This document shows, piece after piece, positions 12,201-27,200 of a stretch of DNA of 64,000 nt. Where the stretch lies: the NCBI GenBank assembly GCA_963402885.1, contig OY727103.1:15092085-15156084 (forward strand), in the 5' to 3' direction. The notes beneath the pieces were generated by a model. The model saw nothing but the letters and a program-made list of their open reading frames with translations, was not told the DNA's origin and made no database searches. The stretch is from Antedon bifida (lineage: Eukaryota > Echinodermata > Crinoidea > Comatulida > Antedonidae). Every line of letters starts with the position of its first letter. Position 1 is the first letter of the stretch. A program made the position numbers and the translations under genes.

Positions 12201-15200
12201 GAAAAAAACCCTGACATATGACAGGACTTGAACCCAGGACCCTTAGATTGGTAGCCAAGCATCATAACCACCAAGCCACAGCTCCACTCCTAACATAACA
12301 TAAATACAATTTACAAGTAAAAAACAAAATTACACTAGTAAAATAAATACATGAGTGCAGGAGGATATTTGAAAAAACACTTTTAAAAATGAATAATAAG
12401 CTTGTAGTCTTAATGTGTGTTAAAAAAGACTAGAAATGTATAACTTTTCACCTTTTTAGATTTTCAGTAATTGTATTAATGAAGCGTTATGTTTAGTCCA
12501 GACATTCATTAATAAGTAATTAAAGGCGAATTTTAAAGAAAAAGAAAGAAAAAACACCCAGAAAAAGAGCTAAAATAATACTGTTTTTAATTATGATCAA
12601 ACAATCAATCCACACACCGTTGCTTCAAGATCAACACTAGCTCTAGCTCTCAAATGTTCTCCAAATGTATGCAACATAAAAATGAAATATAGGCCAGTAT
12701 CAAGTGATTAACGCTCCCAATAAGCTGAATATTGATTAGATCATCATTTATATTAGAAGGTCTTAAAAAGAAAAAAAAATGTTTCAATTATTTTTTTTGC
12801 TGCCTGTTTAACCCCCTCATTTCCTACTCTCATCCAATAACCATTAATTTTGTCAAGGTGCATCTATGTTGTGCTTGATGCATTGATGTTATTGCGTTGA
12901 CTAGTTCCAATGATAATGATGATTATATTCGAAACGATTACATATTATTTTTTTCCTGAATGTGGTAGGCGTCATATCAATGATTAATTTCAACTAATAA
13001 GCCTTAAGCTCTGTTTATACTATCAAACTTTATGTGACAAAAAAATGTGATATGCCTATATATGGACATGATAATGTCATATCACTACCATTTGGGCACA
13101 TCACACTTTTTTGTCAAACTAGTTTGAAAGTGGAGACACAGCTCAAGATAGGTTTTAAATTTAATGATATAGGTTGTGCTTTATAAATAATAAAATTAAT
13201 TTCTGTTCTAAACAAAATACCAGAACATCATCCAGCTCTAAAATGTGTTGTGCTGTGAAACAAAAGCATTGAAAGAAGAATAGGTGCTGTGCTTGGGTTA
13301 CAATGTTGGGTGTTTCTGTACTATTTCAAAATAATGGTTTGTTTATTTGCCAAAACAAAAACAACAAAGGGATTGAATTTGGCTTTACAAATGGCCTATG
13401 TTCTGCTGTGAAGGAAATAATTCTAGTTGCACTGGCTATTATAATTATACTCAATATAAAATATCAAACTTTATGTTTACAATTGAAAAAGAAACTTATA
13501 ATTCTCTGGAGGGTAACGGGACGATTCGGCCCGGGACTATTTGGCCCGGGACGATTCGGCACACTTAAATTTATCGGCTTTGAGACTATGGGGTAGTACT
13601 ACTAGGGATAAAGATGCAATAAAGCAAACATTTTGAAAACATTGTCGAAAATGATCATTTTTTAGTCACGCGAACGATGTAAACAAGTTCGGCCCAAAAG
13701 TGGGCCGAATCGTCTCACCAAAAGTGGGCCGAATAGTCCCGGGCCGAATCGTCTCAGGGCCGAATCGTCCCTGAACCCTCTGGAGTAGGATTTTTGTAAG
13801 TGCAAGGTGACAAGTAGTTGAGTACAAACTTTTCCAACAAAGAGCATGGTCTGTAAATTTAATTTTTTTTTCCAGGTACATCGATTTTCGACTGATAGAC
13901 ATCCCAGGCTTAAAATCCATACAACCCATCACACTAGAGAAGTTCTTTGAGCATGTTGTTGAATCATGCCGACAAGGGCGACAGCGACTTGAAACCGAGT
14001 GGTTGGTTGAGTGCGCTAATATTGTCGGTGATCAGAGAGCAAATATTGAAGAACTAATGACAGATGACGAGGTCATTTAAATTCTAATACATTTAACGCT
14101 TGATTGTTTGTTGAAATTTATTTTTAATGTTATAGATACTGTTGGTAATACAGTGTTAGTTCTGTATCACTAATGAAAATTGTTTTTTCAAAACATGTTT
14201 AATCAACGAGTTTACTAATATCTATTGATCTATACATTAGATGTCTGTCAATATTAATTATTATTGTTAAATTAATTATTAGATAATAAGTTTTGATCTA
14301 TGATTATTAAATATGGGAAGCCTAAAAATTGTAAAATGAATGCTTAACTACCTATCCTATAGTATCTTACAAGATCCTCTATGTAATTATTATGAGTTTA
14401 AAAATATGTTTATTATACAGTGTGTTGTCTTTGAAATAAACACATATTCATCCTTATGTAAAATTTCTAATTATTAAAAATCAATTTATTTTTTTAAAGG
14501 TATTTAGAATGAATGAAATGGATTGTTTCTTCGGTTCTATAGCAACGTTAATGTCAAAGTGCATGCATAGTGCTATAAAGAGGTCAATCTATGACCTTGT
14601 CACATGGTTAGAGCTGTATTTCAAGGGGAACAGCTATGAAGTTGAATACAAGGAAAGTGGTCTAAGTTTCCCAGTTATGAAACATCCTTTTACTGTCTTC
14701 ATGGAAGCCTTTACGGAAAACGTGGCTTGCCGGTTTGTGCCGCCATTTGAAGAGGTCATTGACATCATTCATCAAGCAGTTGACACGATTGTTCAAAGCA
14801 TGGAAGAGTTTCCAAGGATCGAGTCGTTGCTGTTTGAATCTGTTGATAAATTGAAAATTCCATTCATCAGTACGGTAAAAAGAGATGAAGAGATTGTTGA
14901 TGTCGCCAAGCAACGAATAGCAGTCGTGATATATGCTAACAGTCATGGTCCCAATAGGTACAGTGTGTATGATTATTACAACTGTATTTTGAATGTACAT
15001 GTGTAGTAAGTGAATAATAAATCATTTTGAAACTAAATTTTTTCCTTTGAATTATCTCTACTGTAGATACACAAGTGTTTATCAACCGTTTGAATATTTA
15101 TTGTCCAAACAATCTGACGTAAAAGTTGAAAAGTTTGTCAACAAAGAGCAACATCTGCGTGATTATGTCCGTGAAATTGAGAAATTAAAAACAATGGCCG

Positions 15201-18200
15201 ATGAAGCTGCCCTACTACCAGTCTTCGTTCCAATGCATCTAATTCTATTAGATTGTAACAATATAAATAGTGTAAGTTTTCAATGTTTTATGGTTTCAAC
15301 AACAACAACAACCAAAATACTGCAATGATTTGTATCTATAATTACAGTGTGTCCCCCAAAAGCTGTGTTCCACTGTATTGTGTTACCACGTACTGTGTAG
15401 GATACATTCCATAAATAACCACTAACTAGGTTATATCAATATTTTTTTTATTTTTCTAGTGGCTTATTGCAAGAGCACGAAACCTATCTTCCATCATGAT
15501 CAACAAAATCACAAGTACAAGCCGCAAATTCAACCGTAGCATTTGCCAAGAATATGACGGCATTGTACGAAAGATTACTGCACAGTCCGAAAGCACAGAT
15601 CAACTCGTAGGGCTACAAGAGTATGTAGACCGACTCCGTACAGGACAACTATTGCAATTGCGAGAAAAACTTGAAATCGCAGCCTCAAATGTTCTTTTTT
15701 TGATGGACTATGCTTACCTTCCTAAAGATGATATAATGCTGAATGATAATACGTTTACTTGGCCGAATAGGATTATTCCACTTATAAGAAACAGGTAAGT
15801 TGGTGAAATGGCCTGGTAGGTGATAGCCTGGAGGGGAGATAGCCTGGTGGGTGAATAACAGTCTGAGGGACAATATCATACGAAGCCTGAGATTATTGAA
15901 TGAAAGTAGTATGCAGCAGTGCATCCGGGGCAACGGTAGCCTAAAGAGTGACCTGCTAAACTAAAGCCTGAGATTATTGAATGAAAGTAGTATACAGTGC
16001 CTCCGGGGCAACGGTAGCCTAAAGGGTGACCTGCTAAACTGAACTTAAGAAAAAGAAAAACTAACTTTTTTTTAAATTAATTTTCCACTGTTAGTGAGAC
16101 CAAGCTGCAGAAGGAGCATGACTATGCTGTGTCAAAACTCAATGATTGGAAGAAAAAATTCATAGCTCGAATCAAGAAAGAGATCATTGATGAAGTGAAA
16201 TCATTCAAGTCTAAAGACCGCATGTCTGAGGCTAATAGTTATCAAGATGCTTTGAATGTGATTGGTCAAAAACTTGAAGAGTTTTACCAAGAGGTTAGTA
16301 GTGATATGATATAAATGTGGAGCACATGTGTCATGCTGGCTAAATTGCGCAATGGTGTGGACAACACATCCAATAACTTTCATATTGACTAAGGGTATTT
16401 TTGTGTTGTGACAAGGGCCGAGATGAATTAGTACACCAGGAAAAATCCTTCAACTCTTCCAAAGGTGCCCTGGGATCTCTAAAGCGATGCATACACTGGA
16501 CATCCAGTTTTAAGTCCATATACGATTACTATCATATATGCTATAGTAATTTTAATTCTTATTTTTCTTCTCAACCTTCTTAGAAATTACAAATCAACAA
16601 AGAAGAACAGATGTTGGACGTTGGTGAAGTAAGTCAGTATCCTCAGTTAGACGAAATGAAGGAAGCTAAAGAACCGTACGATAAACTCTGGAGTGCTGCC
16701 GTCAAATTCCACCTGATGTACGACAAATGGATGAATGGTCCTCTTTTGGAAGTCAATGCTGAAGATGTTGAAGAAGAAGTACAGACCATGTGGAAGACAA
16801 GTTACAAGTTGACAAAGATCTTTGCACATCCAGAGTTTATGGGTCCGATGCGTGCTGCAGCAACCATCAAAGGGAAGCTAGAGAAGTTTAAGATTAACAT
16901 GCCACTGATAAACGCTCTTTGTAACCCAGGAATAAAACAACGCCATTGGGATATGATGAGTCAAAAGGTACTGTAATGGCAGCTTGCTCTTTTATGGAAA
17001 AAGTAAAAGATTCTGTTCAAGGCCTACCTTACTAAATTGAATCTTCTAACATAAGTGAATTTCGTTTTAGGTTGGATTTGATATGACACCATCACCAGAA
17101 ACACCACTAATTGAACGCCTTCAGATGGGTCTTGAAAAGAATTTAGAAGATCTCAGTGAAATCAGCTCACAGGCGAGCAAAGAGTATGCTTTGGAAAAGG
17201 TAAGACTAATACTTACAATTCTGCCATTAAATTACTAACTCATCTTTCCTTCCCAATTATGTAGTGTATATATAAGTAAAATAGAAACCTGTACTTTATT
17301 CCACTTTCACTGCAAATCTGTTTGGTATGCCAGCAGGGCTAGATAGACTAATCAGGTTAAAGTTCAAAACTGACACAGATCTTCTGGGTTGCATTGTTTA
17401 TGTTTACAGTTGTTTTTATTTTAAACTTGCTTAGGCCTTAATTAAGATGAAAGGTGACTGGGAAGAGATGAACTTTAACTTCACTCCATACAAAGACACA
17501 CAGATAAGCATCCTCTCTGCACCAGATGACATTCAGGTGCTTCTTGAAGATCATGTGGTCAAAACTTCCACAATGAGAGGATCACCATTCATAGCACCAT
17601 TCGAGGCAGAGATCAAAGAGTGGGAAGTTGGTTTGGTGAGTAATCAAGTCTTCCTAACTTTGTCTTGTTATCAAAACATAATACTGTACTACCCTGGATG
17701 TCCAGGTACACTTGCTTATTGTACTTTTGTCTGAGAAGCAACGGGGCGTGAAACATGTACTAATTGAATTTGCATTAAGTTATCTGTCCACCTTTATTTT
17801 GCTAATGATTAATAGAGATTGAAAGGATTAACCTGCATAGCTATGACATTCTCAGGATTACTCAGAAGCTAACATCACCTCGTACCTCAATGAATTACAA
17901 AATCCATATGAAATCCAAAATTGTTGTCAAATCTCAGAGTTGTTTGTCCGACTCTGTATCCCACTGATTCCCTCACTCTCTACATGTTGTAACTATGAAT
18001 TGTAAATTTCTTTCCAGCATCGTATGCGAGACATCCTTGATTCCTGGTTAAAAGTACAAGCAGCGTGGCTTTACTTAGAACCTATCTTTGGCTCTGAGGA
18101 CATCCGTAGACAAATTCCAATCGAAGGAGAAATGTTCACCATAGTTGATGCCAACTGGTAAAAACACTTGTTTCTTGTTGTTTATATTGTTAATTTTTTT

Positions 18201-21200
18201 AGTCATCTGACTAGCCTGCTTATGGAACTGTAAATATATATTCATAAATTTGTTTATTGTATTGCTTTTCCTAGGAAAGAAGTCATGACAACCTCTGTGC
18301 TAAACACAAAGGCGCTTGTTGTGACATCCCAAGAACAAATGCTGGAGAAACTGCAGCATTCCGAGAGTCTGCTAGACAACATCCAACGAGGGCTTAATGA
18401 GTACTTGGAGAAGAAGAGGTTATTTTTTCCAAGGTCAGAAAAGTTTAAATTTAAAACTATTAAGAGCCAATTACTATTCAGTAATGTTTAATATCACATA
18501 TAGTTTCTACTAGTTACTAATTTTAGTGGAAGTTTGAAAGACGACAGCCTGTAGACTTAGCCAATTGATTTTGATTTCTGTATTAGGTTCTTCTTTCTTT
18601 CCAATGATGAACTGCTTGAGATTCTCTCCGAAACCAAAGATCCTCTACGTGTCCAGCCACATCTTAAGAAGTGCTTTGAAGGAATCGCACAGTTGACATT
18701 CACAGAGGACAAGGAGATTGTGGCGATGGAATCAGCGGAGAAAGAGAAGGTTACACTAAGTAATAAGATCATTCCTGCAGATGCTAAAGGTCTCGTGGAG
18801 ATGTGGCTGATTCAGGTTCGTCTCTTTAAACACTTTGATGTTTATGGTTTTTTTTTTATTGGTTGTATTTTTTAGCGTTTACATTTCATTCAAAAGTATG
18901 ATTGATTTTGAGACACACATATTAATTTCCCAAGACACTGTCCATTTCCATTATTGGGATGACATACATATGGTTTTAAAAAAGAAAATTCTATGCACAT
19001 TCATGTTTCATCAACATATGTTTTTCCATTTCCTTATTAAATCCACTAAAAAGATAATGTTTCATGATCTTTTAGGTAGAAGAAATGATGAAAAAGAGTT
19101 TACGTGAAGAAATGATCAAATCAATGGAAGCGTATGCAGAGGCACCAAGGGAAAGCTGGGTGCTGAAATGGCCTGGACAAATAGTTCTGGCTGTTGGCAC
19201 AACTTACTGGACATTGGATGTTACTGAGGTAATTCTTGCTGCTCATTCATTTCTCTTTGTGAACTTGTTTTCAAAGAATATGTTACTCTATGATAGTTGC
19301 GTATTAAGAGGATTGAATCAGTATATGAGAGAAAAGAAGAGAGATGAGAAAGGGTTATTTTGTAAGGAGTATTTATGAAATTCACATTGTGAAGTGCATA
19401 AAGACATTGAAAATGTTAGTCCTTCAGTAACAAGTTTTCTATGATACTACCAACTAGAGAAATAAAAATAATTATCTTTTTAACTTTGTGTTATTCTTAT
19501 TTACCAGGCTATAAGTAAAAAAGATGGATTGAAACTGTATCTCGACCAGTGCAATAAACAAATAGATGATATCGTTTGTTTAGTACGTGGCAGACAGAGC
19601 AAAATGACACGTACAACATTAGGTGCACTTATTGTTATTGATGTACACGGTAAGACATGATATTGATGTTGACAAACATTCAACTAAATAATGTTGGACC
19701 ACCTACAATATTAACGTCTACAAAACAGAAGCGGGTAGTGTAATGCTATTGTATGTCATTTATTGTAATAATTTAAACTGGTTTGATATGCCAAAACAAA
19801 TTGTATACTCAATCAATTTTTCTTATAGCTCGGGATGTTGTCACCAGTCTCCACGACAACAACATTAGTGACCCGCTGTGCTTTGCGTGGATAAGTCAGC
19901 TTCGTTATTACTTCGAAGAGAGCACAGTAGCTGTACGCATGATCACGACGACCGTACCCTATGGCTATGAGTACCTAGGCAACACAGGAAGACTTGTTAT
20001 CACACCTCTTACAGATAGATGTTACAGGTTAGTGTGGCCACAGTTTGGAAACCACTCATTGGACAATTTTCAGTAGAAAGAGGCAAATTTTTAAATAGAA
20101 ACTTTTGTAAAAAGTATTTTGAATTTTTTTTTATCCACCTTCTCTAAAATCTTGTGGAAATTGTCTTAATTTATATCTGTTTTATTTGCAGGACTCTAAT
20201 GGGAGCTCTTTTACTGAATCTTGGAGGTGCCCCAGAAGGTCCAGCTGGTACTGGAAAAACTGAAACTTGTAAAGATCTTGCTAAGGCAGTTGCAAAACAG
20301 GTATACAATCTATGGGTGCTATGCTAAATCCTTGCTAACATAAAGCCACTACCTCAGCTTCTAAAGTATGTGACGATGTAATGATTGAATACTTTACTTT
20401 GTTTTGTTTCCTGTGTAGTGTGTTGTTTTCAACTGCTCCGATGGCCTAGACTACAAAGCCATGGGCAAGTTTTTCAAGGGACTCGCACAGTCTGGTGCCT
20501 GGGCTTGTTTTGATGAGTTCAACAGGATAGAATTGGAGGTTTTGTCTGTGGTTGCTCAGCAGATTCAGAGTATCCAGAGAGCAGTAGCAGAGCGTAAAGA
20601 GACATTTGTGTTTGAAGGCACCAAGATCTCATTGGATCCTTCGTGCACAATGTTCATCACAATGAACCCTGGGTATGCTGGGAGAGCAGAGCTACCTGAT
20701 AACTTGAAGGTAAAGAAGAACATTGACTTTATTATCAGCATCACCTTCCTTTAGTGTTTAGATCTTCATTTTTAGTATAGTTGCACATATGGGGACTTCT
20801 TTGTGTCAAGCTACCAACAAATGAAGCTCATTCATCTGTCCACAATGATGAGGGCTGAGATGGACCAGTACACTGGGGACTTCCGAAAGGTGCATTGGGT
20901 TCTTTAAAGTAAGGAAAAGTCAGGTGTGTAAACTGAAACTCCAGTTTTAAGTCCTTTTCTGTTCTACCACCAAAACTATGGCTGAAGAGAGCATTGAACC
21001 TATACTGATTGTATTGCTATGGTTTGCTGTGCTCCTGCCTTAACCGATCGGCAACTCAACAGCACCAGAGTTTCGTTTGATGTGCAAAATCTGTCTCAAT
21101 GGCAATTGGTGTCTAGCATGCTCAGATTTTCACACTCTATCTACATTCACACTATGGTTTAATCACTTATTTTGTTTAACTTCACATTTACAGGTGTTAT

Positions 21201-24200
21201 TCCGTACTGTTGCTATGATGGTACCAGACTATGCCTTGATTGCTGCTATTAGTCTGTACTCTATGGGCTTTGTGAGTGCAAGAGGGCTCGCTACTAAGAT
21301 TGTCGCTACCTACAAGCTCTGCTCTGAACAGGTGGGTTCTACTGAATTGTGAAATAGTATGTCAGAATGTTAGGTGAATCTTGCTTTAACAAAGTCTTAA
21401 CAAGCTGTCTTCTTTTCTCCAGTTATCTTCTCAACACCACTATGATTATGGCATGAGGGCAGTGAAGTCTGTCCTGACAGCTGCTGGTAACCTCAAGCTC
21501 AAGTTCCCAGACACACCAGAAGATGTCCTGGTTCTGCGATCAATCAAGGATGTCAATTTACCAAAGGTACTCTTTATATTTATTCATTGACTCTTTTACA
21601 AGATTCGTTTAGCTCTATTTTTGGCAATGCCTTTTTATAATGATATTAATGATGTATGAATAAGTTATTCCATCTTTTCCTCCTGTAGTTCCTCTCTCCT
21701 GACATCCCTCTTTTTGAGGGCATAATATCTGACCTGTTTCCAGGCTTGGAGTTACCAAAACCTGACAGAAGCATCTTGGAAAACGCTCTTATCAGCAACA
21801 TAGCTAAAAGAGGTTTACAACCTGTGCCTTGGTTTATTGAGAAGATAGTTCAGGTAAGATAGAGTTTTCTGTTGAAGAACAATTAGCACACTGTTTTATC
21901 ATGATAAACTTAGATAATAAAGCATGGACAATCACAGGTACCCTCAACACTTTAAACTCCTTCTTATCTCCCAATTTCTGAATTGTCAGCTACTCTCCTA
22001 ATTTTCTTTTTACTTTTGTTTGTATGAATAGATTTATGAAATGATACTAGTACGGCATGGTCTGATGATTGTGGGCGACACTATCGGTGGTAAAACCAGT
22101 GCATTCAAGGTATTGGCTGGCGCTCTACATGACCTTTGTGTCAAAAAGGAGATGGAAGAGTATATGGTAACATTAAATATTACTTTATTCAATTAATCTT
22201 TGTTTAGTTTCATTTACTTGTTTGTTTTTGTTTTTGTTTACATCATTCACCTCAATTGAGGAAATTTGGATGAGGGCCCCTGGGAAATTACGACATCAAC
22301 AGTGCAGTGCATACATTGAATGAAGGGGGCTGAGATGGACCAGGACAACGGGGAAAATCTCTACTCAAAAGATTTACTCAGGTCTTTAAAGTGCCCACAA
22401 GCCACATAACATGTTGAAGTCCAAAAAGAATGTAGAGCCTTGAACCTATCACCTTTTATCACCCACACCTGCGCCAATCAACTCGATTTGAGTGAGTTTA
22501 TTAAACTAAACTTTTATTTCCCTAAGGTTGATTATCGAATTATGAATCCGAAGGCCATAACCATGGGTCAGCTGTATGGACGCTTTGACCCCATCTCACA
22601 TGAATGGTCAGATGGTGTTCTTGCAAACATCTTCCGTGAACATGCCAGTGATACGTCTGATAACCGGAAGTGGTTAGTGTTTGATGGCCCAGTTGATGCA
22701 GTGTGGATTGAGAATATGAACACAGTGTTAGATGACAATAAGAAGGTATGCTGTATACATTGGAATATGGTATATAAAAATACAATGTTTGGCTACCAAT
22801 CCTAGGTTTTGTGGCATTGATTTATCAGGGAGCTTTTGATTTGCGATGACTGACTAACAATAAGTTAGATCGTTTCATTGTTGGCATGTAGGGAAGTTTG
22901 GACGATGACGACTGACGACATAATGCGTAGTGTCTAGGTCATCTCGAACTGGAAATTATTGATTGTCTTTATCCTAACTTTGTTATTAGAAATTGTTCCT
23001 GCATTTATCATGCTTCTTTATTTTGCAGCTGTGTCTGATGAGTGGTGAAATAATTCAGATGAACAACAAACAAAACATGATCTTTGAACCACAAGATTTG
23101 GAACAGGCGTCACCTGCAACAGTCAGCAGGTAGGTTGAAACTTACACAATATGTATTTTCCACCTAAGTAGTTTCATGTTTAGAATGCACTTCAAAACAT
23201 CCATTTCAAAGTGTGCGTGTCGACTAGTTGTTGCCTCGCTCAGCTCCAACACATGCCTATATAAGAAATATGATTTTGTATTTTACCAGATGTGGTATGA
23301 TTTACATGGAGCCGTTGCAGCTTGGATGGTCACCCCTAGTGACCTCTTGGTTAGAGAATGATGTGCCAGACTTTATAAACAAACAGCAACAACTCACAAT
23401 CAAGGTAAACAAAATCAAGCAATTTTTGTCATGAATTTGAAGCCTAACATAGTTTTTCTCAGTTTTTTAAAGTCATATATTTGTGCTAATAATTTTAAAA
23501 TGTCCATATATGGAATAGAACTGGAAAACCCCCATTTGTATTACTTGGAAACTTTTATTTTTAACATTAAAAACTAATATTTCAATTTTGATTTGTCAAC
23601 AGCTTCTCTATGATTGGTTACTTCCGCCGTGCTTAAACCATGTGACAAAGAATTGCCGTCTAATCGTTCAAGCATCTCCAATGCACCTGACAATGTCCAT
23701 GATTAAACTGTACGGTTGTTTACTAAATGATGTGCGGTAAGAAATAAACATACGCCACATCCAATATAATGCAATCACTGTTGGCGTCATTACCAAAAAT
23801 GTTTTTAATTTGAAACAATGGAAATTTGCTAGTGTAAATTTGTTACTGTTTCATATCAATATAATTGTTTTAATATGTGATTTGATATGTTTTGATACCA
23901 TAACTTGCAATTTCGTCGTGTAAATTGTAAATTTATTTAATACGTTATTGCTTTTTCATATCAAAATTCATTTTTTCTAATATTTTGTTTATAATACTTT
24001 TTATTACCAATAATTTAATCAGCTTTATTAATACTAATATTAATTTATCTGTTGATTATTATACATTGTTAATAATTAATATTAATTCTTATTTTGTTAT
24101 CATTATTAATATACTTAATTATGTTGTTTATGTGATATAATGTTGTTTTTTCACATTGATGTTGTTTTGTTTTTGTTCACGATTGCTTTTTGCTTTTTTG

Positions 24201-27200
24201 CAGCCTAATTCGAAATAGGTAAGGCTTTGCTGTTTTTGTTGTTTGTTTACATTTTGTTTTTTATCATTGTGTATAGTAACAACCAACCAACCATTATGCA
24301 TTTCAAAATTCAAAGGCTTTTTAAATATTTGTATTATTTATTTTTGAAGTATCTTCTTTTTAATTAATTTGATTACCATATTTATTATTTCTTTGATACC
24401 TGCTTACTAAATTTCTACTATTTGTATTTGTGATTGTGAACAATTTAATAATAGAAAGAAACCTAGTGCCACATATAGCAAAGAGACTTTGACAAAAATT
24501 ACCCGCAATTGGGGTCTTCAATTGGATGACCTTTGTACTCAACAGAAAAGCTGTTATCTACTTTTTTCATTTGAATCAGTATATTTATTAACTTAGAAAA
24601 AAGTCAATTGGATGACCTTTGTACTCAACAGAAAAGCTGTTATCTACTTTTTTCATTTGAATCAGTATATTTATTAACTTAGAAAAAAGTCCCACAATGC
24701 CGAGCATGGCGCTTATGTGGCGACTGAACAAACCACATAGACAAAAATATCTGGGAGAGCTATTATTCCACTTTAATTCAAGAAAATCCAAACAATTCAG
24801 AATTTAAATGACAGTGACAACAGCCCACCTAATATGCCCAACTCGCTGGTTCACTCCTAGAATGAAACATAGTAAGTTATAGTTATAAACAGTATATTAA
24901 ATGATTTACTCAAAACACTATGTTGGCACATATAAAGGTAGCTGCTAAATGATTCATATAAAAGGTAATCATACTCTATCCACTAAATTATAACAGTCAG
25001 AATTATTACTATCCTTTCAATCAATATCAAACTTTAACACTATAATAATAATAATACGTAAACAAAATAACATCATAAAACTAGCGCTTTCAACTGAGAC
25101 AAGTCTCAACAAGTAAAACTGTTCAAGCGTGACGGCAGAGAACACAGGGAGAGTCTCCATCTCTTGCACAACGATACATCTTAACTTATTAACACTACAG
25201 TCCAACCTAAATATCATCTTATAGTATAGTAACAAGTATAGTAACTACACATAACAATGCCTTGCGTATATCAACAGTTATTACTCTTGCGTGATGATCG
25301 CAAATCGACATGGTGTTCACAATTAACATAGATAATCTCTATTCTGTTACCTTCGAGTAATAATTATCTATTCATAATATGGCACGCCATTATAGTTAGA
25401 CGGCTAAACAACGTGGATCATCCACGGCCTAATTTCGAAGGTAGTTAGAGATTTGCACTAATATCAACAATATGTCGTTTACTTACAGAAGGTTACTACA
25501 TAATATTTATGACTATAAGTGAAGTATAACTATCGGTATTTAATAAACAACTATGCAAGCCCGACTCAGCTCAATACTGGTTTACATGTTTTTCTCTCCG
25601 GTCACCCATGTGCGTTCTCCTCTCCTCTTCCACTTCTAGAGGGCGCTACTCTTAATCTAATATATCACACTTAGAAGGAAAAAAAAAATGATACCCAGCA
25701 TGGCTATATGTCAATTGTGAATAAAATTAACAAGTTTTATTTGTGTGTCTACATTTGCTTCTATTTATTCAAATACAGGAAGAATAAACATTTTTATTCC
25801 ATATACGGGTAAAATAGGTTTTTTATTATCGTCGTCTATTGTATGTGAAAAATGTTTTATCATTATTTTGTATAGTTTTTTATGTATATACTTCCAACAT
25901 AGTCAAATAATCAAGTGTATGCATGTTCATTATTTATCCACATTCAAACTGTAAACAAACTCAGTAGATGTTTTAATTTGGTCATGACAGGTATTGTATA
26001 AAGGCAATATAAAATATTGCATGTTAATTTTGATTTCATATTCATATGTCAAATTTGACATTCATATAATTGTTTGTATAATAATTTAACTATGATATTC
26101 ATATCCATAAAATTTGATATTTCAAAAAGCATTAGTTTCAGTTGTATTTGCAAATTTCAGAGAAGACTCAGATGATGATTTTGAAGAAGAGGAGGATGCA
26201 GATAATTCCACTCCATCTTTATCTGAGCAGAAGTTGAATGATGAGAGAACCAATATGGTCATATGTTACTTCCTCTTCAGCCTTGTCTGGTCAGTAGGTG
26301 GCGTTGTCGAAGGATCCTCAAGAGAAAAGTAATTTGTCTATGTTTTAATCAATGTAGAATATTATTACTACCAGTTGCTGCAGCCACGTTTCCAGCAACA
26401 TCTAACAGCCTAAGTGACAGTGAACAGTTTAATACTTATGCCTTCTAAAGTGTCTTTCACACCTGCTCCCCTCAGGCTCCGGTTCAGCTCGGCATATAAA
26501 ATCGAACTTCAATGTTTCATGTTCGCTATGCGCATGGATCCTCGTGAAAACGAAACATTGAGGTTCACTTGCATTTGCTGGAGCCGCTGTGAAAAGACCC
26601 TTAAGGAAAGTCTTGTCATAAGGCTTGCACATATCACTGATTTGAAAGAAAATTTGGTACTGTTACAAAACCTGGGACGTATCCTAGGACCATGGGATCC
26701 TTAGTCAACCACGTTGATCACCTACTGTAGCTATACTATACAACTTTTAACTATTCACACAGACCCTCTTGTTATTTCATAGTTTTAGTGAATTTTTCAA
26801 ACAACTCTGTGACATGGACACAACTGGCAAATTCCCACGACCCAAGGATTTGAAATTCCAACGTAGCTTGATCATTCCCAAGAAAGGGTCCGTCTATGAT
26901 TTTGTATTCATGCGGAAAACCTACGGATCATGGACTTCTTGGGAAAATCTAGTGGAAAAACCAGAGCTTGGTCCTAAAACACAGGTAGGAAATACATTGT
27001 TGAGTTGAAGTATTTTGCTGTTTTGCTTTTTCTCTTTGGTAATTAATTTTCTAAAACCAGTGTTGAATTACTTTTGCTTTTGATGTGTGTACTTGCTGTT
27101 AAAATTGTGTGTTGTACTGCTTCTGAAATTGATATTGCTGCTTTTTTCTTTAAAGCTTTTGTTTATGCAATGAGCCATAAAATCTTCATGAGAATAGATA

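Noticed and set aside
24455-24598. Possible exon starting [13 protein letters not shown] after exon 28
   Set aside because: The acceptor is weak, the frame ends in a stop inside the 86-bp duplication, and no dynein similarity is seen.
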